A DNA stretch of 64,000 nt from Caulochytrium protostelioides (lineage: Eukaryota; Chytridiomycota; Caulochytriomycetes; Caulochytriales; Caulochytriaceae). This document shows, in pieces, positions 9,665 through 19,531 of this stretch. The translations under genes and the position numbers were made by a program. How positions within the stretch are numbered: position 1 is the stretch's first letter; each line of letters begins with the position of its first letter. The notes beneath the pieces are model-generated. The model made no database searches and had not been told where the DNA came from. It worked only from the letters and a program-made list of their open reading frames with translations. The stretch spans positions 186,001-250,000 of the forward strand of contig ML014119.1 in assembly GCA_003615045.1 (NCBI GenBank), read 5' to 3'.

Positions 9665-12013
9665 CGCGGCAACAAGGAAACGTCTGCGATGGTGTAGGCG
9701 CGGGTTTTCTATGGGATCGGGTTCGCGGAGCAAGACCCGACGGCGGAAATCCCCGCAGAGGCCCGTCGGTGCGCGGTTCAGCCCTCCGTCCCACCGTCGA
9801 CGCGACCCGTGACAGCTAGTGCATGCACAGCGAGATGAACGCAGACGTGACCGGCGCGCGCTGTCCACAACTACTGGACGGGTGGGGTCGAGGCCAACCG
9901 ACGGCTCGCGGTGTACGGGGTAAGCTGCGAGGTTCCGACGCGGTCGCACATCTGCGGACCAGGGTATGCCGCAACAGAAAGGTGGGCCACCTCCTTCAGG
10001 AGGAAGATCCGCCAAGCCCCGATGATACCTTCTGAGACCATCGCACATCTGACGGTAAGTCCTGGTCAGATCGGAACGAGCTCGGTACCTGGGTGGACGG
10101 CGGCCTTCACGTTCCTTGGCCTGAGGACGCGCGATCGGCAGCCGGAATGTCAGAAAGCGACCCAGTGGCCGACGCGGCGATGGCAGGCGGCCCACTCACT
10201 GCCCAATGCGGCCCGATGCGTCGTCTCCGTGTGGGGTGCGCCGGGCGCCGAGACGAGTCCGGCGGGGCGGGTGGCGCAGCTCCTGAAAACATCGCGGTTA
10301 ACCATCGAGCCTAGCGCTGCAACGATCAGCATGTGGCGCTGGGCTCATGCGGCACATTCGAGAACACGAGCCAGAGCCATCTTAACGTCAATCGTCAATC
10401 ATTCCAAAGGCATCCATAATGATTGACCAAGCTGAGGTTGTGCTGAACGGATATCGTCCTGTCAACGAGCGTCTAAGCTGTGCGGATTAGCGGATAAGCT
10501 AGTCGACGGGGGGGGATTACGCGTCCACGTCATTATTTTCAACGAGTGGATCTACTGAGCCCGGAGCGCGCCCCGTTGATTTCAGCGCTTTCCAACGTAT
10601 CAAGAATCATCAACATCCACCGTCGCATGTGCTTCATGGCCTCGCCATCGGTCGTAAGTGATCGGCCGGGTCGCTTCCGTAGGCCATGTCGCGATGATCG
10701 AGAAACAGAGGTTTGTGATGCTGGCTGATGCATCCCGATTCGACCGAAGGGGGGGAAAGGGGGCGACGGAATGCGCTCGCCGGAACAATGGATCGAAGCG
10801 ACGCCGGACACCGTGCCCAGGGCCGGTCGCGTCGCCTGCTGTCCGCGCCTCGCTTGCCTCGACTGGGGCCTGTCTGGCTGCGCTTCGCCGCGATGCAATG
10901 CGATGCAATGCGATGCGATGCGATGCGATGCGATGCGATGCAATGCAATGTGATGCGATACGCCGGCGTCTGGCCCCGGGCGCGTCGGGTGCTTCGCAAG
11001 CCCGCTTGAGGGTATACCGTTCCAGGGTCAGTGGACCACGCGACATGACACGGGCCGTGAGCACGGCCCGGATCTTGGAGAATGCGGTGCGCAGCACAGG
11101 GCCTGCCGATGGTGGATGGCCGATGGCTGATGACAAATGGACATGGGCTTTTCATACCTGAACCGCGATTTCATGCGCGTTCCACGAAAGGGAAATGGAT
11201 GCTGGCCACCGCGGTCCTTATCGTGCGCATACCCGGAGGGCACTGCTATTGACGGAGGGAATGCGTACGTACCTCTCACGCGTCACTCAACCCCCGCCCA
11301 CGTGCGGCACAGTCGTCCGACAATCTCCTCTTCCATGCCACGTGCCATGCTGGAGTGAAAACACACAGCGCACGGTTCGTTTCGACGATCGTGATCTGCT
11401 CTTGGTCCGATCTGCATTCCCCCCACCTTCCCCCCTTTTGTGTGCCTAGGAGCGTATCACGAGCCGTTGTTTCTCGTTTTGCCGCCCCCGTGTCCTCCGC
11501 GCGCCTGAGCCACGCACGCGAACCGGTGGTTTCGCTTCGTAGCCCGGAGAGGAGGCCCCCCACCCCATCCCCGCGCTGCCGCATCGATTCCCAGCCGCCT
11601 GCTTTTCAGTCGGGCGTGTGCGTGCCAGATCCGAGGGTTCCTCACGTGCTCTCCGTCGCGATCTGGCGTCAGCGGCTGCTGCTGGTCGCGTGCTGCCGCG
11701 GATCAGTGATCAGATCTCCGTGACCGGGCCGTGGGTAGCTGCGCATGCGCGAACGCGACCGTAAACTCCTGAACGTCACGCCCACGAGCATTGCGTTGGC
11801 ATCGTACGCCGTTGACGGCGTATACGAACCCGCTCGCGTGAGCTGCGGTTCCCGTCAGCCTTCGACGGATTCTCGCCCACATTGCTCCCATCGCTTCTGC
11901 GCCGGCCGTGCCGCCCTTTCCCGCGTGTGTCGGCGTTCCTCGCTCGCTGCCACGCGGGGCCCCGTCCACGTGGTTGGGAGGTCTCGCTCGCTTCGCCTCG
12001 CTTCGCTGCCAGG
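9665..12013. other. Intergenic, no supportable gene
   Basis: About 2.3 kb between divergent EXO70 and RasGAP genes. Open frames here are short, Arg/Pro/Ala-rich and lack motifs, as expected from GC-rich noncoding DNA. It contains the pentanucleotide microsatellite at 10891-10959. I see no tRNA or structured RNA. Confidence 0.5.
10891..10959. repeat. Pentanucleotide microsatellite (CGATG)n
   Basis: About 14 units of CGATG with scattered G-to-A changes (CAATG). Read as protein it gives runs such as ASHRIASH on the minus strand, an artefact. A related array with CGACG variants lies at 41171-41220. Confidence 0.9.
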
Positions 12014-14803
12014 ATGACGACGGCGTATGAACCCTCCGACGTGGCGCGGACCGCGTTTATCGCCGCGCAGAACGGGCTGCCCCTCGGGTCCTCCGGCGGA
12101 TCGACCTCCGCAGCGCCCATCGCCACCGCCATGGGCGCCGGGCCGGGCCACACTGAGGGGAACACGGCGTCGGGCCTCACGGGACCCACACAAGCGAGCC
12201 TCCATCTCGCCGTCGCCGGCAGCACCACCGCTCCGGCTCTGTCGGCCGGCGGTCGCGATGGCGTGTCCAGCTCCACGCCCAATGTGGGGCCGGACGCCCA
12301 CGCCCACGCCCACGGCAATGGCACGCGGATTACGCGGCAGGACTCGCGGCGGTCGGGCACGGGCACCGTACCGTCTGGCCATAACGCGGTCTCGCCGACC
12401 GGCGTCGACCGCCGCTACTCAGTCGCGGCGTTATGGTCGATCGCCGCCGAGAACGACCAGGACGTCGACGACGAGCTCACGCAGGCGCAGCGCAAGCTCC
12501 GCGAACTGAAAGCCCGCATCTCGGGACAAAGCAAAAAGAACTTCCTGTTGGAACGCGACGTCCGGTATCTGGACTCGCGGATCGCGCTGCTCATCCAGAA
12601 CCGGATGGCGCTGGACGAGCAGGCCGAAGTCGCGACGCATCTCGAGGAGATGGAGGGCGGCGGTGAAGGCACGTTTCCCGATGATCGGAAGCGGCAGATC
12701 TACGGCAACCTCTTTTTCCTGCTGCAGTCCGAGCCGCGGCATATTGGCACCCTCACCCGGCTGGTCTCGCTCAGCGAAATTGACACCCTGCTGCAGACCG
12801 TCATGTTTACGATCTACGGCAACCAGTATGAATCGCGCGAGGAGTACCTGCTGTTGAGCATGTTCCAGAACGTGCTCGCCGCTCAGTTCGAGCTCTCTAC
12901 CGAGTTCGGCAGTCTGCTGCGCGCCAACACGCCCGTGAGCCGCATGATGACGACGTACACCCGCCGCGGGCCTGGCCAGACCTACCTAAAGAACGTCCTC
13001 TCAGAGCGGATCAATAACCTGCTGGAACACCAAGACCTGGATCTGGAAATCAACCCGCTCAAAGTGTATGAGCAGATGATTGTCGACATCGAGCTAGAGA
13101 CGGGCGCGCCGTGCCAATTGCCAAGGGGCATCACGCAGGAGCAAGCGAGCGCCCATGCCGACGTCCAAGCCATTATCGGACCCCGACTCACCACGCTGAT
13201 GGAGATCGCCGGCAACTTTTTGTCGACCATTATCGCCAGCTTAGATCAAGTGCCCTATGGCATCCGCTGGATCTGCAAGCAGATCCGCAGTCTGACGAAG
13301 CGCAAATATCCGAATGCCAATGACGCCAACATTTGCTCACTTATTGGTGGGTTCTTCATGCTGCGGTTTGTGAATCCCGCGATTGTGACGCCGCAGGCCT
13401 ACATGCTCGTAGAAGGCAACCCGAGCCGGAACCCGCGGCGCGCGCTAACGCTCGTGGCTAAGATGCTGCAGAACCTCGCCAACAAGTCCACGTTTTCGAA
13501 AGAGCCGTATATGGCCGCGCTGAACGTGTTTGTCGAAACGAACAAGGACCGCATCAATACCTTTCTCAACGACTTGTGCGAAGTTGGCGACTTCTATGAA
13601 GCGCTCGAGATGGACCAGTACGTCGCGCTGTCAAAAAAGGAGATACAGCTCAACATTTCGCTGAACGAAATCTACAGCACCCACTCGCTGCTCCTGCAGC
13701 ACATGGACGTTCTCGCGCCGTCCGATAAGCACCACCTCAAGATTTGCCTCAACGATCTGGGGCCCGCGCCGGCGCAGGTGCCCCGCCACGAGAACAAGAC
13801 GATCAATCTGGCTCTTTTCAGCCGATGGGAGACGCCCATCACCGACGTGCCGTCCGCGATCGCCGACTCGCAGCTCACCCAGGCCGACATCCTCTACATG
13901 GACACCAAAGCGCTGTTTGTCCAGATCCTGCGCACGATGCCCTCGCTGGCCAACACGTCGACCAACGGCCGCGAGCCGCAGTCCCTGCAGCTGACCGCCA
14001 TTGCCGAGGCCGCGGCGACGGCGCGCGACCCGAGCGTCGTGAAGCGGGGCCTCAAGCTGCGCGGGATGCTGGCGCAGATGTCGGCGATGCAGGCCCAGGT
14101 CCGCGAGCAGGCGCGCGAGCGTGCCGCGGCACTCACGGCCCAGAGCTCATCGGGTCTCGCGGCCGTCTCGGACGGCGCGGACGGCGTTGACGCTGCCGAG
14201 CTCGTCGAGCCGGCGCCCGCCGTCGGCATCCTCGTCGGCTCCGTCCTTTCCGAGGCCGAGCAGGACCGCCTCATGGTCGAGGAAGTCACCCAGGAGCTCG
14301 TCCACCTCGGCAATTTGCGCACCAAGGTCAACCAGGAGATCGCGTCCCTCGAGCAAGTGTTCAAGGCCATCCTGGACCACAACAACTACCTGCGCAGCCA
14401 GCTCGAAAGCTACAAGGAATACCTGCAGAACGTGCGCATCCAGTCAGGGCTTGTGACCTCCAAGTCGGGAGCGCGCGGGCGCGGCCAGCAGGCTCAGGGG
14501 CCCTACAAATTCAGCCATGCGGCGCTCGAGAAGGAGGGCATCGTTGTGGAAAGCAACGTTCCGGAGAACCGACGCAAGGATATCTACTTTACCATCACAT
14601 CGCCAATGCCCGGCACATTCGTTATTTCGCTCAACTTCAAGCGTCGCGAAAAACCCATTCTGGAAATGGATCTGAAGCTAGACGATCTGCTCGAGAAGCA
14701 GCAGATGGGCGCGGCGAACCTCGATCTCGAGTATGTCCAGCTCAGCGTCGTCAAGGTCCTCGCGTTGCTGAACAAGACATTCCTCATCAAAGGCAAGGCA
14801 TAG
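12014..14803 (+). CDS. IQGAP-related Ras GTPase-activating protein (Gap1/Sar1-like)
   Basis: Predicted to stimulate GTP hydrolysis by Ras-family GTPases. The start is the first in-frame ATG (MTTAYEPSDV, 929 residues); upstream codons are open but have no ATG, and a CAG just before it leaves room for a 5' intron. Residues 1-150 are low complexity and a short coiled coil follows at about 150-210. The RasGAP domain spans about 255-590, with the arginine-finger segment LLRANTPVSR (candidate finger Arg at about 303) and the signature FFMLRFVNPAIV at about 447-458. A coiled coil near 790-830 leads into the RasGAP C-terminal domain found in IQGAPs (about 845-925, ending LLNKTFLIKGKA). No calponin-homology domain or IQ motifs are present. 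This is the architecture of S. pombe Gap1 and Dictyostelium RasGAP-type proteins rather than true IQGAPs. Confidence 0.88.
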   Translation: MTTAYEPSDVARTAFIAAQNGLPLGSSGGSTSAAPIATAMGAGPGHTEGNTASGLTGPTQASLHLAVAGSTTAPALSAGGRDGVSSSTPNVGPDAHAHAHGNGTRITRQDSRRSGTGTVPSGHNAVSPTGVDRRYSVAALWSIAAENDQDVDDELTQAQRKLRELKARISGQSKKNFLLERDVRYLDSRIALLIQNRMALDEQAEVATHLEEMEGGGEGTFPDDRKRQIYGNLFFLLQSEPRHIGTLTRLVSLSEIDTLLQTVMFTIYGNQYESREEYLLLSMFQNVLAAQFELSTEFGSLLRANTPVSRMMTTYTRRGPGQTYLKNVLSERINNLLEHQDLDLEINPLKVYEQMIVDIELETGAPCQLPRGITQEQASAHADVQAIIGPRLTTLMEIAGNFLSTIIASLDQVPYGIRWICKQIRSLTKRKYPNANDANICSLIGGFFMLRFVNPAIVTPQAYMLVEGNPSRNPRRALTLVAKMLQNLANKSTFSKEPYMAALNVFVETNKDRINTFLNDLCEVGDFYEALEMDQYVALSKKEIQLNISLNEIYSTHSLLLQHMDVLAPSDKHHLKICLNDLGPAPAQVPRHENKTINLALFSRWETPITDVPSAIADSQLTQADILYMDTKALFVQILRTMPSLANTSTNGREPQSLQLTAIAEAAATARDPSVVKRGLKLRGMLAQMSAMQAQVREQARERAAALTAQSSSGLAAVSDGADGVDAAELVEPAPAVGILVGSVLSEAEQDRLMVEEVTQELVHLGNLRTKVNQEIASLEQVFKAILDHNNYLRSQLESYKEYLQNVRIQSGLVTSKSGARGRGQQAQGPYKFSHAALEKEGIVVESNVPENRRKDIYFTITSPMPGTFVISLNFKRREKPILEMDLKLDDLLEKQQMGAANLDLEYVQLSVVKVLALLNKTFLIKGKA

Positions 14804-15101
14804 ATCCCCATGCGCCTTCTTTTCCCCGTTGCCCCCTCTATTCCTTCTCCAAGCGGCCGTTGTCGCCATGGTCTCGATTGCTTCGGGTGTTCTGAACGTT
14901 CTGTCGGCGGTTGAATCAACGAAACAACGACCCAGCGTGATTTTTAGGCGCTTATTTTTAGTTGCATTCATCTCTTTCTTTCTCTTGGAAAGGCACGCGT
15001 GGTATGCGTGATACGCGTGGAACAGCGGTTGAGCGGGATCGATGAAACATATGAGACCTGGGCCTGTGCATGCGTCAGTGTGCGGGCATCGTCGATGACG
15101 C

Positions 15102-16844
15102 CTAGGTCCGCGGATGCCATGCCGGGATGGCATAGTCGACGACATACGCGTCCGGGTCCGACGAGAGCCGTGCCGCGTCGTGCAGCAAGCGTTGATAAGG
15201 CACGTCCGCAGGCGCGTTCACGGAGCCCGTGGTCGTCGGGCCAGCCTCGGCCGTCGTGGCCGGCATCGCGGCCGGCGAGCCCGCGGCCGGCGACGCGGCT
15301 GTCGGCGTGCGCCCGGGCGTCGGCGTTTCGCCCGGGTCCGTGAGCACGTGGCCGGGCAGCCGCATGAGCGCGATCCCGACGTTGAGAATCCCGCTGCCGG
15401 CGCGGCCAGGCGCGCTCGCCGGCCGCGGGCGCCGCGGCGACCCGGCCGGCGCGGCGACGGGCGCCGCCGCCGCGTCGGACGTGTACGGCACAAGTGACTG
15501 GTGCGGAACGAGGGCGCCGTGTAGTTTCGGGTCGGGGTCGACGACGAGGTCGTCTGGCCGCGCGGCGCCGGCGGTGTTGGCCGCGTGCCAGGCGATGGGC
15601 ACGATGCGTTTGCGCACGACGCCGGTATGATGCGTGCGCACCGTGAGCTCCTGCCCAAGGTAGCATCCTTTGCGCCAGTCGATGGAGCGCATGGCATCAA
15701 GCGCATGCTCGAGCGGCAGCGCCTGGCTCGGCGGGAGGTCGCTCGGGCCTTCGGGGATGCCCAGCAGGATCCGCAGCAGGTGGTACGCGGAGACGGGCAC
15801 CGGCGTCACTTGGGTCGTCTGCACGATCGCCGCCAGCGCCACCGGGATATCTGGAGCCCGTGGCGGCGGCCCGAGCAGCAGCACGCGGCGGCCCAGACTC
15901 GCGTGCCGCGGGTCGTCTTCCATGAGCCACGAGGAAGACGACGACGCCGTTGCCGGCGACAGCGGCGGCATCGGGCCCCAGACTTGATAGCTCGCAATCT
16001 GCGGGCCCGCAGACGATCCGTCGGAGGACGCCAGCGTGTCCAGCCGCTGGATGGCGACCTGGGCACGCAGCACGTACTGCCGGAGATGGCGCTCGGCCGT
16101 CTCGACGATGTCGCGGTGGACCTCGATCAGAAAGGCCTCAGTATGCGCGGCGTCAGGGCGCGGCGGCGGTGCGGCCGCGTGCGCCACACTGGCCTTGACG
16201 GCGGCGGGCGCCGCCGCCGCCGCTACCGGCACGACGAGCTTGCGCTTGGGCTTCGCGAGCGACGGCGGCGGCGCGCCCGTCTGCGCGACTTGCGACGGCG
16301 TCAGCCGCCACACCATCGCGTCGAACACGACGCGGCCGTTCGCCTGCAAGAACGCGGTATGCACGAGCGATGGACGGCGCGCCGCCGCCGTCACCGTGGC
16401 GGCGTCGCCCCCGCCGCGGGGCCGGACGGCGGCAACGGGGCCGTGCGGCGTGGCGGCGACGGCCGCGTCACCCGTGAACGCCGCCATGTCCTTCGTCACC
16501 ATGCCTTGGAGGTAGCCGGCAGCGCCGGCGCCGCGGACGAGGAGGTAGCGCGCGGTGTCGGCGTGGGCGGCGGCCGATGGGTGCGGCGTGGCGGTTAGAT
16601 CGGCGAGCAGCGCAGCGGCGGGCGTCGGCGACGTGAACCACGGGAAGCGGCCGCGCGCGTAAGCGTCGGCACGCTCGCGCGCCGCGGGATCCAGATGCGA
16701 GGGCCCGGCAGCGGCGGCGGCCGAGGTATGCAATCCGCGAACGGGATCCGACCATACTGATCGCGGCCGGGAGGGCCGTGCGAGACTGACGAGAGGACGC
16801 AGTGATCTTGGCATGACGCTGAGCGTCAGCCGATGCGACGCCAT
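15102..16844 (-). CDS. IBA57: Mitochondrial iron-sulfur cluster assembly factor Iba57 (GcvT/YgfZ family)
   Basis: Works with ISCA proteins in the mitochondrial matrix to make [4Fe-4S] clusters for enzymes such as aconitase and lipoate synthase. The start is the ATG at 16844 ([10 protein letters not shown]), 580 residues; an alternative ATG 10 codons on would also retain the presequence. The N-terminus is Arg/Ser-rich without acids up to about residue 45, typical of a matrix-targeting presequence. The family signature [17 protein letters not shown] is at about residues 392-408, including its invariant Cys, preceded by [10 protein letters not shown]. Ala/Pro-rich insertions (about 195-235 and 445-545) lengthen it beyond the yeast protein. 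Confidence 0.9.
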   Translation of the reverse strand: MASHRLTLSVMPRSLRPLVSLARPSRPRSVWSDPVRGLHTSAAAAAGPSHLDPAARERADAYARGRFPWFTSPTPAAALLADLTATPHPSAAAHADTARYLLVRGAGAAGYLQGMVTKDMAAFTGDAAVAATPHGPVAAVRPRGGGDAATVTAAARRPSLVHTAFLQANGRVVFDAMVWRLTPSQVAQTGAPPPSLAKPKRKLVVPVAAAAAPAAVKASVAHAAAPPPRPDAAHTEAFLIEVHRDIVETAERHLRQYVLRAQVAIQRLDTLASSDGSSAGPQIASYQVWGPMPPLSPATASSSSSWLMEDDPRHASLGRRVLLLGPPPRAPDIPVALAAIVQTTQVTPVPVSAYHLLRILLGIPEGPSDLPPSQALPLEHALDAMRSIDWRKGCYLGQELTVRTHHTGVVRKRIVPIAWHAANTAGAARPDDLVVDPDPKLHGALVPHQSLVPYTSDAAAAPVAAPAGSPRRPRPASAPGRAGSGILNVGIALMRLPGHVLTDPGETPTPGRTPTAASPAAGSPAAMPATTAEAGPTTTGSVNAPADVPYQRLLHDAARLSSDPDAYVVDYAIPAWHPRT

Positions 16845-19531
16845 GCTGGAAAGACGGGGTGCGGTCCTACAGCCAGGGGTAAGCACAACGGCGCAGGCAG
16901 GTCAAGCAGCAGGCTGTTTGTGGGCCTGACCTCACGACAGAGCGAGGCGGCGGACGATGCATGATTAGGCATGATTTTGACCATCTTTTCGTATGAATAG
17001 AAAGCAACCGACCTGGTGTGCCGTCAATGCTGGGACGGCATAACTTTCCTCTGAAGACCTGAGCAGCATCAAGTCTGCTGAGTCAAGGGTATCACCACGA
17101 GGCCCACATCGGCGTTTCCTGCGGCCTCGGGACGACGCCGTGTGAAGCGGTGGCCGGCGACGTTGATGTGCTCCATGGCACCGGGCTTGGACCCCCGCTG
17201 AACGGCCAAGCCCCAGGGCAAGCCCTCTTGGAGCTTCTGGGCCCTTGGGGATCACCGCCCCGATCGGATCATGCTCCGGCCCTGTTGCCGCCATGCTCTC
17301 TAGCTGGCCCATCCTCTGGCCCATCCTCTAACCATGCTGTCGCCATGCTGTGGCCGCACGCTCGTCATACTGTCGGGGGGTTTCCCATCGACGCCATCCG
17401 ACGCCATCATCGCCACCGTCATCATCATCACCATCGCGAGCACTCGTAATCAACAGTCGGTCTCCTTTTTTTTTCCGCGTTTCCGATGCCTTCCGGATCC
17501 GGATCGCAATAATACAGCGGACGCGGATGGCGATGTGTCCGTGGCGGACCGTAGCGGACGCCGTCCATCAACGCATGGTTGGCGACTCTTTCATGAACGT
17601 GCCTACGGCCGCCGCGACGACCGCGCCGACGACCGCGACCGCGATCGCCACAACGATGATGGTCATGGCGATCACAACAACACCATCACATCGCGTTTTG
17701 CGGAGCCGCCGGCCGCTGGCCGCGATCAAGCATGACACGAATCATATTCAGGGGCCTTGCGAGGGTCTTCCGGGCATGGATCCAGCGAGGAGGACCCGAA
17801 CGCCACCACGTCTCGGACAACTCTGGACGCATCTGCTCCGTCGCTGGCGGAGCCTCATCGCTTGCTATCGTTGGCTGCCGCTTGCTCTTGCTTACTTCCC
17901 GTCCGCCAATGCATGGCGGCGTGCAGCGGTCTCGGGTCGAGCGCGATTCCCGGATCGGGCCGATGGCTTCGCGCATCGCCATGCGCCCCTGCCGCCTTCG
18001 GCACCGCGGCAGGAACAAGGGGCGAAGGGACCTGCGATCCGGCGCGCGAGCGAGCAAGCGAGCGATCCGGGCCATGATAAGACATTTCGGAACCCGTCGA
18101 AGCCTGGAAAGGAAAGGTGGCGCCATGCCCTGGCGTCCCCGCCGCTCGCGGGCTCGCCGCGTTGATTCGCCGGCCTCCCGTCCGTCGTCTCTTCGGGGAT
18201 GGCCGCGCAGCCTTCCAGGAGCGTTTTGAAGCGGTGGCGATCGCGGCCGCTTCTGCAGGGACGCGCGCATCGCCTCGCCCCGTATAGCGTCACCTCGCAT
18301 CCGCGTAGGCATGGGCATACGTGTCGCGTCGCATCGCATCACTCTGCTTTGCTTCGGGTCGCGTCGTGGCAAGAGCCGCCTTCGGAGATCGAGAGCGAGC
18401 CTGCCGGACGTGCATGGCGATGACGCCCATGACGCGCGCGCGCGCGCAGCACCCGCAAGCACTAACAACTACCATCGCTCGCTCCTGAACTGAAGAAGGG
18501 ATCAGCACGGCCGGTGGCTGCGAGGCGACCGCGCGGCCACGGCAGGGATCCACGGACAGGACAGGAGGGGGTGCTCCCTTGTGGATCAGGCCCTGGGGGC
18601 GCCGCACTCGGCTCGACGCGATCTGCAGATCGTCTATATAAAGCGTCTCAAGACATCCGTTTCATGGCGTGGGGACATCGGACGTGAAGGACCGCCAGGT
18701 GGCAGGGTATGAATCGTCACGGAATAGGCATGGTATGAACTGACATTGCCGATCGTGTGATCACGGTCAATGACGTCAGCGTCCATAGCCACCATCCAGA
18801 CCACGAATTCAACGCATCTCATCCGCCGATCTGGTCACTCAGGTACATTGCAGACAGCGAATCCTCCGGGCGGCGATCAGCCGTGCTCTGGTCGTCTGCA
18901 CCGCGTCACCTCGCCTCAGCGAAACGCAAGCCGACGTCACACCACCACCATCCCCGGGATGCCGTCGACTCATTCTTCCTTTTGCTGGATTTTCTCTTGA
19001 CTGGCTGACTTGGCCCTGCCGCGCCTGTCACGGCTGTCATCGCGACCGCTGCGGTGATCTCACGTCGCGCGCTGCTACCACTCGGGGCTGTCTCGCCCCC
19101 GTTCGCCGCCGATTCGCCACGCTGACGTCGCTGGTCTTGGGCATGGTCTTCCTTCGTGGTATCCGCGTCCACCGCTGGATCGGCACATCCGCACGGACCC
19201 AACAATGACGACACTGACGTAGACCACGATCAGCCCGGCTCATTACATTCACGCGAATCTCTTTTCGCCCAGGTTACCCTGTTTTCTCGACGATCTGTCA
19301 TACTCGCGTCCTTGACAGTCTCGCGCGCTCTACGTGATAGCGGTAGGTCACTCCTCGTTGCGGCATCGGTATGGTATATGGACCGAGTATGCACGACTCT
19401 GTGATTGGCACACTCACCTCTTGTTCATCTTCCTGATCATCCTTCGTTGTGGCGAACGGTCCCCCCCTTTCCGGTCAAACAGTGATCCGCAAAACCCCAC
19501 AGCGCCGATCCGCCGCTGACCCTTCCCAACG
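16845..19531. other. Intergenic, no supportable gene
   Basis: About 2.7 kb between divergent IBA57 and INO1. It contains a T-run at 17466-17474, a (CG)7 run at 18433-18446 and a TATA-like element at 18635-18642. The open frames are Arg/His-rich and motif-free. No tRNA found. Confidence 0.5.
18635..18642 (+). promoter_or_regulatory. TATA-like element
   Basis: TATATAAA within CTATATAAAGCG, a good TATA consensus on the plus strand but about 890 bp upstream of the INO1 ATG. It would serve INO1 only if the 5' UTR is long or contains an intron. It could also be chance. Confidence 0.25.
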
